In this document: positions 1-7,318 of the stretch, in pieces
Layout: the number at the start of each line of letters is the position of its first letter
Numbering within the stretch: position 1 is the stretch's first letter
NCBI GenBank assembly: GCA_002369515.1
Contig: DFFM01000013.1
Location: 1,108 to 20,711 of the forward strand
Direction: 5' to 3'
DNA from: Prevotella sp. UBA3776
GTDB taxonomy: Bacteria; Bacteroidota; Bacteroidia; Bacteroidales; Bacteroidaceae
Length of the DNA stretch: 19,604 nucleotides
Notes under the pieces: generated by a model
The model's input: only the letters and a program-made list of their open reading frames with translations
Databases searched by the model: none
Told to the model about the DNA's origin: nothing
Made by a program: the position numbers and the translations under genes

Positions 1-886
1 GCATACCGGCGATGTGCTGAATCTGACCAGAGATACCACAGGCGATGTAAACCTTCGGATGAACGGTGATACCCGTCTGACCAATCTGACGGTCGTGATC
101 CAACCAGCCTGCATCCACAGCAGCGCGGCTTCCGCCCACCTCGCCATGCAGCACCTTAGCCAGCTGGAACAGCATGTCGAAGTTCTCCTTCGAGCCCATG
201 CCGTAACCACCGGCTACTACGATGGGAGCACCCTTCAGGTTGTGCTTGGCGGCCTCCACATGGTGGTCGAGCACCTTCACAACGAAAGCCTCAGGGCTGA
301 CGTACTTACTTACCTCGGGATAAACCACCTCCTTGCGGCACTCGCCATCGTAGAGCGCTTTCTGCATGACGCCCGAGCGGACGGTGGCCATCTGCGGACG
401 GTGGTCGGGGTTCACGATGGTGGCCACAATGTTACCACCGAAGGCAGGACGAATCTGATAGAGCAGATTCTCATATACCTTATTGTTCTTCTTGTCCTCG
501 TACGGACCAATCTCCAGCTCTGTGCAGTCGGCAGTCAGACCGCTGGTCAGCGACGAACTTACACGGGGACCGAGATCACGGCCGATGACGGTGGCACCCA
601 TCAGGCAGATTTGCGGCTGCTCCTCTTTGAAGAGGTTCACCAGGATATCGGTGTGGGGAGCCGACGTATAGGGGAACAGTCCCTCGCCGTCGAAGACAAA
701 CAGCTTGTCAACGCCGTAGGGCAGAATCTGATCTTCCACCTTGCCCTTGATGCCAGTACCGGCAACGACGGCGTGGAGTTCCACTCCCAGTTCATTGGCG
801 AGCTTGCGACCCTTGGTCAGCAGCTCTTGAGATACTTCCTGTACCAGGGTACCTTCTATTTCGCAATATACAAATACGTTGTTCAT
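1..886 (-). CDS. etfA: Electron transfer flavoprotein, alpha subunit (3' end outside window)
   Basis: FAD-binding subunit of the EtfAB heterodimer, a soluble carrier that passes electrons between acyl-CoA-type dehydrogenases and other redox partners. I translated it from the minus strand: it starts at ATG 884-886 and stays open for 295 codons to the window edge, so about 30-45 C-terminal residues are missing compared with the usual 325-340. The C-terminal FAD domain is recognisable from GGSRAAVDAG (residues 251-260), QIGQTG (267-272) and ACGISGQIQH (282-291), all hallmarks of EtfA. The N-terminal part (1-200) is the variable domain that packs against EtfB. The start lies 7 bp after the etfB stop, so the two are co-transcribed from the etfB promoter. 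The redox partner, often an acyl-CoA dehydrogenase encoded next to etfA, would lie outside the window. Confidence 0.95.
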   Translation of the reverse strand, partial: MNNVFVYCEIEGTLVQEVSQELLTKGRKLANELGVELHAVVAGTGIKGKVEDQILPYGVDKLFVFDGEGLFPYTSAPHTDILVNLFKEEQPQICLMGATVIGRDLGPRVSSSLTSGLTADCTELEIGPYEDKKNNKVYENLLYQIRPAFGGNIVATIVNPDHRPQMATVRSGVMQKALYDGECRKEVVYPEVSKYVSPEAFVVKVLDHHVEAAKHNLKGAPIVVAGGYGMGSKENFDMLFQLAKVLHGEVGGSRAAVDAGWLDHDRQIGQTGITVHPKVYIACGISGQIQHIAGM

Positions 887-893
887 ATCTCAA

Positions 894-1766
894 TTAACCA
901 ATAATCTTCTCGTCCAACAATTCTTTGATCATTCCCTCGACATCAGCATCAGAAGCCGTCAAAGTCTTCGACTCCTTTGCTTGGAACACGATGTTCTTGA
1001 TGGCTTTCACCTTGGTGGGCGAACCGCTCAGGCCGCACTGGCAGGCATCGCCATCCACATCGGCCACGCTCCACTGGTTGAGCGTCAGATAGGGGCGCTC
1101 GTCGTACAGACTGTCGTATGGAGTTCCTTCTGCCGGACGTTCCATCGGACATGTGGCGCGCTTGTACTTCATCACGAGCTTGGCGTTCTGCGGGCGACAG
1201 GGGGCAGCGCTTCCGTTGACGGTTATCACCACGGGCAGCGGAGCCTCAACAGTTTCCACACCGCCGTCGATGACGCGCTTGATGGTGGCCTTGCCATCCT
1301 CTACAGAGAGCACTTCCTCGGCGTACGTCACTTGGTTCAATCCCAGTTTCTGAGCCACCTGGGGACCCACCTGGGCGGTGTCGCCGTCGATGGCCTGACG
1401 ACCGCCGATGACGATGTCAACGTCGCCAATCTTCTTGATGGCTGTGGCCAAGGCGTAACTCGTAGCCAGTGTGTCGGCACCGGCAAAGAGACGGTCGGTC
1501 AAGAGCCACCCCGTGTCGGCACCACGATAGAGTCCCTGACGGATAATCTCACCTGCACGTGGAGGACCCATCGTGAGGATTCCTACTGTAGAGCCCGGAT
1601 GCTGCTCCTTCAGTCGGAGTGCCTGCTCCAGGGCGTTCAAATCTTCAGGATTGAAGATGGCAGGCAAGGCAGAGCGGTTGACGGTTCCTTCGGCCGTCAT
1701 GGCATCCTTACCCACGTTTCGGGTGTCTGGCACTTGCTTGGCCAGCACAACAATCTTTAAAGCCAT
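894..1766 (-). CDS. etfB: Electron transfer flavoprotein, beta subunit
   Basis: Second subunit of the EtfAB electron carrier; in the family it binds AMP or, in bifurcating versions, a second FAD. The 290-residue protein begins MALKIVVLAKQVPDT, the standard EtfB opening, and carries GGRQAIDGDTAQVGPQ near residues 142-157, which matches the EtfB nucleotide-binding signature, and a conserved central stretch VITVNGSAAPCRP near 205-217. Length is normal for the family. It is the first gene of an etfB-etfA pair (7-bp gap) with its own promoter about 60 bp upstream. The sequence does not let me decide between a bifurcating and a simple acyl-CoA dehydrogenase-linked Etf. Confidence 0.95.
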   Translation of the reverse strand: MALKIVVLAKQVPDTRNVGKDAMTAEGTVNRSALPAIFNPEDLNALEQALRLKEQHPGSTVGILTMGPPRAGEIIRQGLYRGADTGWLLTDRLFAGADTLATSYALATAIKKIGDVDIVIGGRQAIDGDTAQVGPQVAQKLGLNQVTYAEEVLSVEDGKATIKRVIDGGVETVEAPLPVVITVNGSAAPCRPQNAKLVMKYKRATCPMERPAEGTPYDSLYDERPYLTLNQWSVADVDGDACQCGLSGSPTKVKAIKNIVFQAKESKTLTASDADVEGMIKELLDEKIIG

Positions 1767-1822
1767 AAAAAATTATAAAAATAAAAATCGAAATGTGTTA
1801 TCTTCTTTTTAAAAAGCGGGTG

Positions 1823-1853
1823 CAAAGGTACAGTATTTTGGCCATTTGACAAA
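1823..1853 (-). promoter_or_regulatory. Bacteroidota-type promoter of etfBA
   Basis: On the minus strand TTTG (1850-1853) is followed after exactly 19 bp by TACCTTTG (1823-1830), a full match to the TTTG-N19-21-TAnnTTTG consensus of the Bacteroidota housekeeping sigma factor. Transcription should begin near 1816, leaving a leader of about 50 nt before the etfB ATG. Confidence 0.85.
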
Positions 1854-1856
1854 ATT

Positions 1857-1907
1857 TTTTGCACAAAATCGGTTGTTTTGTGCGCAAACGGGCTGTTTTG
1901 TGCAAAA
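1857..1907. repeat. Iterated TTTTGTGC sites behind the etfB promoter
   Basis: The 8-mer TTTTGTGC occurs three times in 51 bp: inverted at 1861-1868 and direct at 1876-1883 and 1896-1903. The outer copies extend to a 12-bp inverted repeat (TTTTGCACAAAA 1857-1868, TTTTGTGCAAAA 1896-1907), and the two direct copies are 20 bp apart. The cluster starts 4 bp upstream of the -33 element of the etfB promoter, where activators commonly bind. That it is an operator is inference. Confidence 0.5.
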
Positions 1908-2012
1908 TATCCGGGAAAAAACTCGCTGTTGGGCTTTTGGGCTGTGTGCGTGTGGTGTTTATATATATAAATATGGTGTGTGGCAGAAAGGTTGCCGCGC
2001 TTGGGGAAATTG

Positions 2013-2102
2013 TTGTCGAAGCCTAGGAAAATAATGCCGTGGTTTACGAAATTATTTCACGACGTTGCACAAAAATTCTCTAGAAAATTTGAAAACCGTT
2101 TG
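2013..2102 (+). repeat. Dispersed non-coding repeat, copy 1 (before dnaG)
   Basis: These 90 bp align without gaps to 13841-13930; by hand count about 57 of 90 positions match. Two blocks are perfect: TTATTTCACGACG (2052-2064) and TCTAGAAAATTT (2079-2090). The right end runs into the -33 element of the dnaG promoter. The rest of the 444-bp spacer 1767-2210 holds the etfB and dnaG promoters, the TTTTGTGC cluster and a TA-rich run near 1958-1975; I see no gene in it. Confidence 0.5.
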
Positions 2103-2129
2103 TTGCAATGCTTTTTTTTCGTATTTTTG
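2099..2129 (+). promoter_or_regulatory. Bacteroidota-type promoter of dnaG
   Basis: TTTG (2099-2102), a 19-bp spacer and TATTTTTG (2122-2129) fit the consensus exactly. Transcription should start near 2135, giving a leader of about 75 nt before the dnaG ATG at 2211. Confidence 0.8.
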
Positions 2130-2210
2130 CATACGAATAGCATCGTGAACGGATGGGGCGAAACCGAGCCTTCAGCGTTTGTCGCTGCTGATTCTTCATG
2201 TTAAGCACGA

Positions 2211-4289
2211 ATGATAGACAGAGCAACTGTTGACCGCATACTGGATGCCGCGAACATTGTGGATGTGGTGTCCGAATTTGTTAATCTGCGCAAGGCGGGG
2301 GTTAACTACAAGGGCCTGTGCCCGTTTCATGACGACAAGACCCCTTCGTTCATGGTGAGTCCGTCGAAGAACATCTGCCACTGCTTTGCCTGCGGAAAGG
2401 GGGGTACGCCCGTGGGATTCATCATGGAACACGAGCAAATGACCTATCCCGAGGCTCTGCGCTGGCTGGCGCGCAAATATAATATAGAAATCAAGGAGCG
2501 CGAGCTGACCAGCGAGGAGCGGCAGCAGGAGAACGACCGCGAGTCGATGTTCATCGTGAACGAGTGGGCAGCGAAGTATTTCCAGGAAACGCTGAAGAAC
2601 GATGTCGATGGGCGCGCCATCGGCATGCAGTATTTCCGCAGCCGAGGCATCCGCGACGACATCATAGAGAAGTTCCAGCTGGGCTATGCCCTGCCACAGC
2701 GAACGGCCCTGTCCGAAGCCGCCCGCAAGGCGGGCTACAAGGAGGAGTATCTGCTGAAGACCGGCCTGTGCTACAAGCGCGAGAGCGACGGACAGTTGGT
2801 GGACCGCTATGCGGGCCGTGTCATCTTTCCCTGGGTGAGCACCAGCGGCAAGGTGGTGGCCTTCGGCGGACGGCTGCTCGACAGCCGCACCAAGGGTGTG
2901 CAGCAGAAGTATGTCAACTCGCCCGACTCGGACATCTACCACAAGGAGCAGCAGCTCTACGGCATTTTTCAGGCCAAACGGCAGATAGCCAAGGAAGACC
3001 GCGTGTTCATGGTGGAAGGCTACACCGACGTGATAGCCATGCACCAGTGCGGACTGGAGAATGTGGTGGCCAACAGCGGCACGGCTCTTTCTACCTACCA
3101 AATAAAACTGCTCCACCGGTTCACCAACAACATCGTGCTGCTCTACGACGGCGACGAGGCGGGCATACACGCCGCCATGCGCGGTACGGACATGCTGCTG
3201 GCCGAGGGCATGAACATCAAGGTGCTCATACTGCCCGACGGCGACGACCCCGACTCTTTCGCCCGCAAGCACACCGCTGCCGACTTCCGCAAGTACATTG
3301 ACGAGCACCAGACGGACTTCATACAGTTCAAGAGCGACATGCTGCTGCGCGGAGTCACCGACCCCATCAAGCGCTCGGAGGCCATCAACAGCATCGTGCG
3401 CAGCATATCGGTCATCACCGACCCAATTGTGCGCGACACGTACGTCAGCGACTGCTCCCATCGGCTGGGCGTCAACGAGGCCACACTCATAGCCCAGATG
3501 AACAAGTACATACGCAGCGACATAGAGCAGCGCTACAAGGATGCGCGGCGCGAGGAGGAACGGGCGGCAAGGCTGGCCCAGGCTGGCAATGGCGCTGCGG
3601 TGGCCGGTGGCGAACCCGGCGGAAGCCCCGGCTCGGCGGACAATGGCCTCAATGCGGCGGGCGGCAGCGATGCAGTGCCCGTTGGCAGCGGAGCCACGGC
3701 GGTTGCAGAAGAGGGTGGTGTGCGCCAGGCTCCCGCGGCAAAGGGCGTGCCGAACAACGTGGCCACGATGATTGTGGAGATGCTGGTGAGGCATGGCGGC
3801 GAGGTGATTTTCAGCAATGTGGAAACCGACGACGGCCAGACCATTGGGCGGCTCACCGTGGCCCAGTACGTTTATTACTCGCTCAACGCTGACAACCTCT
3901 CGCTGGGCAACGCGCTCTACGACCAGATGCTCAGCGAGGCGGCGGCGCAGAGCGAGGCCGACCCCTACTTCAACGCCGAGCAGTATTTTGCCCACCATCA
4001 GAACTACGAAATCGTGCAACTGGCCACCAACATGGCCTTCGACCACTTCCAGCTGCGAAAAAGCCAGCAGAAAGAGCCCACCACGGAATACCTGCGCGAA
4101 CAGGCATCGCGTCTGCTCATGGACTTCAGGCTCGACGTAACCGACCAACGGCTCAAACAGCTGAAAGCAGAAATCTCGCTGGCCATCGGCGACCAGGAGC
4201 GCATGCTCCAGCTCATGGAACAATACAAGGACGTGCAGAACATACGCAACACCCTGGCAAGGAAACTGGGAACAAGCATCGTTGTGTGA
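2211..4289 (+). CDS. dnaG: DNA primase
   Basis: Makes the RNA primers for DNA replication at the fork, together with the DnaB helicase. The 692-residue protein has the expected order. An N-terminal CHC2 zinc finger has ligands C37, H40, C58 and C61. The catalytic core carries the TOPRIM acidic motifs EGYTD near 268-272, DGDEAG near 315-320 and DGDDPD near 347-352. A C-terminal helical part from about residue 515 should bind DnaB. Between core and C-terminus lies a Gly/Ala-rich stretch of about 55 residues (roughly 457-512), probably a flexible linker. The ATG at 2211 gives the usual MIDRATVDRIL start. It has its own promoter and is followed after 33 bp by the cardiolipin synthase gene, which is probably co-transcribed. 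Confidence 0.97.
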   Translation: MIDRATVDRILDAANIVDVVSEFVNLRKAGVNYKGLCPFHDDKTPSFMVSPSKNICHCFACGKGGTPVGFIMEHEQMTYPEALRWLARKYNIEIKERELTSEERQQENDRESMFIVNEWAAKYFQETLKNDVDGRAIGMQYFRSRGIRDDIIEKFQLGYALPQRTALSEAARKAGYKEEYLLKTGLCYKRESDGQLVDRYAGRVIFPWVSTSGKVVAFGGRLLDSRTKGVQQKYVNSPDSDIYHKEQQLYGIFQAKRQIAKEDRVFMVEGYTDVIAMHQCGLENVVANSGTALSTYQIKLLHRFTNNIVLLYDGDEAGIHAAMRGTDMLLAEGMNIKVLILPDGDDPDSFARKHTAADFRKYIDEHQTDFIQFKSDMLLRGVTDPIKRSEAINSIVRSISVITDPIVRDTYVSDCSHRLGVNEATLIAQMNKYIRSDIEQRYKDARREEERAARLAQAGNGAAVAGGEPGGSPGSADNGLNAAGGSDAVPVGSGATAVAEEGGVRQAPAAKGVPNNVATMIVEMLVRHGGEVIFSNVETDDGQTIGRLTVAQYVYYSLNADNLSLGNALYDQMLSEAAAQSEADPYFNAEQYFAHHQNYEIVQLATNMAFDHFQLRKSQQKEPTTEYLREQASRLLMDFRLDVTDQRLKQLKAEISLAIGDQERMLQLMEQYKDVQNIRNTLARKLGTSIVV

Positions 4290-4322
4290 CCATAGGCGCA
4301 GAACATTGACAATCTATAGGCT

Positions 4323-5747
4323 TTGATATACATTCACTGGTTCATATTGCTCATTTACGGGCTGCTCGTGGTAGCAACCATGATTGCCGTGCTGATGGAC
4401 AACCGTCAGCCGGCAAAAACCATGGCATGGCTCCTGGTGCTGACGTTCCTGCCGCTGCTGGGGGTGGTGCTCTACTTCTTCTTCGGACAGAACACCCGCA
4501 AGGAGCGCTTCATCAGCCAGCAGAGCCTCGACCAGCTCACCAAACGCTCTATGCTGGAGTTTGTGGAGCAGAAGAACCTGGTGCTGCCCGAAAACCACAA
4601 GACGCTCATAAGGCTGTTTGCCAACCAAAGTTGGGCATTGCCCTTCAAGGACAACGAGACCGACATCTTCACCAACGGCTACGACTTCTTTCTGGCACTG
4701 CTGCAGGAGATAGGGAGCGCCCAGCATCACATCCACCTGGACACCTACATCATGGAGGACGACGCGCTGGGCTATCTGGTGGCCGACGCGCTCATCGACA
4801 AGGCGCAGCAGGGCGTCGAGGTGAGAGTGATCTACGACGACGTGGGCTGCTGGAGCGTGAAGAACGCTTTCTGGGAGCGCATGCGCGAAGCCGGCATCGA
4901 GGTGCATGGTTTCATGCCCGTGAAGTTTCCCGTGTTCACCAGCAAGGTGAACTACCGCAACCACCGCAAGCTGTGCGTGGTGGATGGGCGTGTGGGATTC
5001 GTGGGCGGCATGAACATAGCCATGCGCTACATCAAGGGGCGCAACAACCGGGGGTGGCGCGACACCCATCTGCGCATACGCGGCGGTGCGGTGTATGGCA
5101 TACAGCGCGCCTTTCTCGTCGATTGGTATTTCGTTGACCGCACACTCATTTCCAGCCGTAAGTACTATCCCGTCCCTGTTTCGACAGAGGGCAACAACTG
5201 CCTGGCGCAAGTGGTTACAAGCAGCCCCGTCACTCCCTGGCCCGACATCATGCAGGGCTACGTGCGCATTCTGTTGGCCGCCCGCAAATACGTCTATATG
5301 GAAACCCCCTACTTCCTGCCCACCGAGCCGGTGCTCTTCGCCCTGCGCACGGCGGCGCTGGCCGGAGTGGATGTCAGGCTGATGATTCCACGCCACACCG
5401 ACGCCCGTTTCGTAGAGTGGGCCAGCCGTTCGTATGTGATGGAGACCGTCGAGGCGGGCGTGAAGGTGTATCTCTACGAGCGGTGCTTCAACCACAGCAA
5501 GCTGCTGGTTTGCGACGATTCGCTCTGCACCTGCGGCTCCACCAACATTGATTTCCGCAGTTTCGAAAACAATTTTGAGGCCAACGTCTTCTTCTACGAC
5601 GAGGCCATGGCCTGCCGCATGAAGGAAGTGTTCCTGAAAGATCAGGAGGAGAGTGTGCTGCTCGACGACGTGACCAATCTGAGCCATCGTTCGTTTGTGC
5701 AGAGGCTGTGGGAGTCGCTCGTCAGGTTGCTTTCGCCGCTGCTTTAA
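4323..5747 (+). CDS. cls: Cardiolipin synthase (phospholipase D family), TTG start
   Basis: Membrane enzyme that condenses phosphatidylglycerol molecules into cardiolipin. Two hydrophobic N-terminal segments (about 5-25 and 33-55, the second ending LYFFFG) are the typical Cls membrane anchor. Two HKD motifs of the phospholipase D family follow: H214-K216-D221 (NHRKLCVVD) and H391-K393-D398 (NHSKLLVCD). Each is followed by the usual Gly-rich or GSTNID segment. The length of 474 is normal. The TTG at 4323 is chosen because an in-frame TAG lies at 4317-4319 and the next ATG (4380) would remove the first membrane segment. The gene lies 33 bp after dnaG and ends in a hairpin terminator. Confidence 0.93.
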   Translation: MIYIHWFILLIYGLLVVATMIAVLMDNRQPAKTMAWLLVLTFLPLLGVVLYFFFGQNTRKERFISQQSLDQLTKRSMLEFVEQKNLVLPENHKTLIRLFANQSWALPFKDNETDIFTNGYDFFLALLQEIGSAQHHIHLDTYIMEDDALGYLVADALIDKAQQGVEVRVIYDDVGCWSVKNAFWERMREAGIEVHGFMPVKFPVFTSKVNYRNHRKLCVVDGRVGFVGGMNIAMRYIKGRNNRGWRDTHLRIRGGAVYGIQRAFLVDWYFVDRTLISSRKYYPVPVSTEGNNCLAQVVTSSPVTPWPDIMQGYVRILLAARKYVYMETPYFLPTEPVLFALRTAALAGVDVRLMIPRHTDARFVEWASRSYVMETVEAGVKVYLYERCFNHSKLLVCDDSLCTCGSTNIDFRSFENNFEANVFFYDEAMACRMKEVFLKDQEESVLLDDVTNLSHRSFVQRLWESLVRLLSPLL

Positions 5748-5752
5748 CGAAA

Positions 5753-5787
5753 AAATCGAGCCCAATGTTTTGCATTGAGCTCGATTT
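5753..5787 (+). terminator. Hairpin terminator after cls
   Basis: AAATCGAGC (5753-5761) pairs with GCTCGATTT (5779-5787), and CAATG (5763-5767) with CATTG (5773-5777), separated by one C/A mismatch and a 5-nt loop. It starts 5 bp after the cls stop. The downstream T-run is short and interrupted. Confidence 0.7.
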
Positions 5788-5799
5788 GCATTAATTTTG
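5769..5799 (+). promoter_or_regulatory. Promoter of the DUF3822-rsmD-helicase-rmuC operon, inside the cls terminator
   Basis: TTTG (5769-5772), a 19-bp spacer and TAATTTTG (5792-5799) match the Bacteroidota consensus. The -33 element overlaps the loop of the preceding terminator hairpin, and the spacer contains its 3' arm. Transcription should start near 5805, about 75 nt before the first ATG. Confidence 0.75.
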
Positions 5800-5878
5800 C
5801 ACTCGATTGGCGCTTTGCCCATTTTTTCAGAACCATCAGAATACTCAGAACCATTCAGAATAATAAAAATACATCGTC

Positions 5879-6700
5879 ATGCTTGAAACCGACACCCCCA
5901 TTCCTACATCCCGACAACAGCGGCTGACACTGCGCGTCAGTCGCAAGTCGCTGTCGTTTGCCGTGGCCGATGCGGCGGCAGAGAAGCAGATATTCTACGA
6001 GCCCTACACCGTGAAGAGCGGCATTTCCATGGCGGCCAACCTGCGCGCGGCTTTCCGTACAGCCCAGCTGCTCAGCCGGGGCTACAAGCGCGCACTGGTG
6101 CTGGCGGATGTGCCTGTGCTGCTCGTTCCCATCGAGGAGTATGCCGACGAGATGAAGGATGTCATCTACCACCACGCCATCAGCGACCACGAGAACGATG
6201 TGGTGTTGAGCTACGTGTTGCCCACGCAGAATGTGGTGGCAGTCTTTGGCGTGAACAAAGACCTGAAGTTGGTCATCGACGACCATTTCCTCGACGTGAA
6301 GTTCTGTCCGCTCTGTGTGCCGGTGTGGAACTATCTCTACCAGCGCAGCTTCACCGGCAGCCGTCGCAAACTGTACGGATATTTCCACGACAAGAGCCTC
6401 AACATTTTCGGTTTCGACAAGAATCGGTTCAAGTTCTGCAACAGTTTCGACACCGACCGCTACATGGATGCCGTTTATTTCCTGCTCTATGTGTGGAAAC
6501 AGTTGGGCATGGACGAACGGCGCGACGAACTCCATCTGCTGGGCGACATTCCCGAGCCAACCGAGCTGCTGGCCGAAGTGAAGAAGTTTTTGCAGTATGC
6601 CCACATCATCAATCCCACGGCCGACTTCAACCGTGCTCCCATCACTCAAATCAAGGGATTGCCAAGCGACGTGATGGCCTACTACGTGAAAGGCAGGTAG
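5879..6700 (+). CDS. DUF3822 family protein
   Basis: A 273-residue soluble protein of a Bacteroidota family with no established function. Recognition rests on overall resemblance (a start with RLTLRVSRKSLSFAV, the middle stretch GVNKDLKLVIDDHF, and YGYFHDKSLNIF near 186-197) and on position directly upstream of rsmD, where this family is commonly found. No signal peptide, membrane segment or catalytic motif is visible. It is the first gene of a four-gene operon whose other members act on rRNA or DNA, so a nucleic-acid-related or housekeeping role is possible but unproven. The ATG at 5879 is the first in frame after the promoter. Confidence 0.8.
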   Translation: MLETDTPIPTSRQQRLTLRVSRKSLSFAVADAAAEKQIFYEPYTVKSGISMAANLRAAFRTAQLLSRGYKRALVLADVPVLLVPIEEYADEMKDVIYHHAISDHENDVVLSYVLPTQNVVAVFGVNKDLKLVIDDHFLDVKFCPLCVPVWNYLYQRSFTGSRRKLYGYFHDKSLNIFGFDKNRFKFCNSFDTDRYMDAVYFLLYVWKQLGMDERRDELHLLGDIPEPTELLAEVKKFLQYAHIINPTADFNRAPITQIKGLPSDVMAYYVKGR

Positions 6701-6740
6701 TGGCCTCTGGCCTTTGAACTTTGTGCTTTGAAGTTTGCAC

Positions 6741-6767
6741 TTTGAACATAGTTTTTTTTGAACATAG
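6741..6767 (+). repeat. 11-bp direct repeat upstream of rsmD
   Basis: TTTGAACATAG occurs at 6741-6751 and again at 6757-6767, with a partly related TTTGAACTTTG at 6713-6723. No convincing TAnnTTTG promoter is present in the 87-bp gap, so this may be slippage-derived sequence or a weak regulatory site. Confidence 0.4.
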
Positions 6768-6787
6768 AATTTGGATCTGAATCTTTC

Positions 6788-7318
6788 ATGCGCATCATAA
6801 CAGGTATCTATAAAGGACGTCATTTCGACATTCCGCGTTCGTTCAAGGCGCGGCCCACCACCGATTTTGCCAAAGAGAACATCTTCAATGTGCTCAACGG
6901 CTACATGGATTTCGACGGTGCCGTGGCACTCGATTTGTTTTCGGGCACGGGGAGCATCTCGCTCGAACTGCTTTCAAGAGGATGCCAGCAGGTGGTCAGC
7001 GTCGAGGCCGACCGCGACCATTACGCCTTCATAAGGCAGTGTCTGCAGAAACTGAATGACGACCGCTGCATCGCCGTCAGAGGCGATGTGTTCCGCTTCT
7101 TGAAAAGCTGCCACCAGCAGTTCGACCTCGTTTTTGCCGATCCGCCCTACGCGTTGAAGGAACTGCCCTCCATACCATCGCTCGTTTTCGAGCGCGGGCT
7201 GCTGAAACCCGAGGGCATTTTTGTTTTCGAACATGGCAAAGACCACAATTTCGCCGATCATCCCCATTTTGTGGAGCATCGCAGTTATGGCAGCGTGAAT
7301 TTCTCCATTTTCAGATGA
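6788..7318 (+). CDS. rsmD: 16S rRNA (guanine966-N2)-methyltransferase RsmD
   Basis: Uses S-adenosylmethionine to methylate N2 of a guanine (G966 in E. coli numbering) of 16S rRNA during assembly of the small ribosomal subunit. The 176-residue protein starts MRIITGIYKG, as the family does. It then has ARPTTDFAKENIFN (21-34), the SAM-binding motif DLFSGTGSISLE (49-60), an acidic SVEAD (71-75) that should hold the ribose, and the catalytic DPPY (118-121). The reading frame extends upstream to a TTG at 6758, but the ATG at 6788 gives the canonical N-terminus. It follows the DUF3822 gene after 87 bp and overlaps the helicase gene by 4 bp (ATGA at 7315-7318). Confidence 0.93.
   Translation: MRIITGIYKGRHFDIPRSFKARPTTDFAKENIFNVLNGYMDFDGAVALDLFSGTGSISLELLSRGCQQVVSVEADRDHYAFIRQCLQKLNDDRCIAVRGDVFRFLKSCHQQFDLVFADPPYALKELPSIPSLVFERGLLKPEGIFVFEHGKDHNFADHPHFVEHRSYGSVNFSIFR

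Noticed and set aside
14..904. Long plus-strand frame over etfA
   Set aside because: The minus strand encodes a clear EtfA with its FAD motifs; the plus frame has no motifs.
1958..1975. TA-rich run as a possible replication origin before dnaG
   Set aside because: No DnaA boxes or iterated 13-mers are visible nearby; a short AT run alone is not evidence.
1846..2034. Small frame in the etfB-dnaG spacer
   Set aside because: It covers the TTTTGTGC repeats and promoter-flanking DNA; its Cys-rich composition looks random.
2196..4223. A 675-codon open frame antisense to dnaG
   Set aside because: It is the complement of a strongly supported primase gene, has no recognisable domains and is explained by GC-rich codon use.
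4314..5822. A 502-codon open frame antisense to cls
   Set aside because: His/Val-rich shadow of the cardiolipin synthase gene, without a promoter or motifs of its own.
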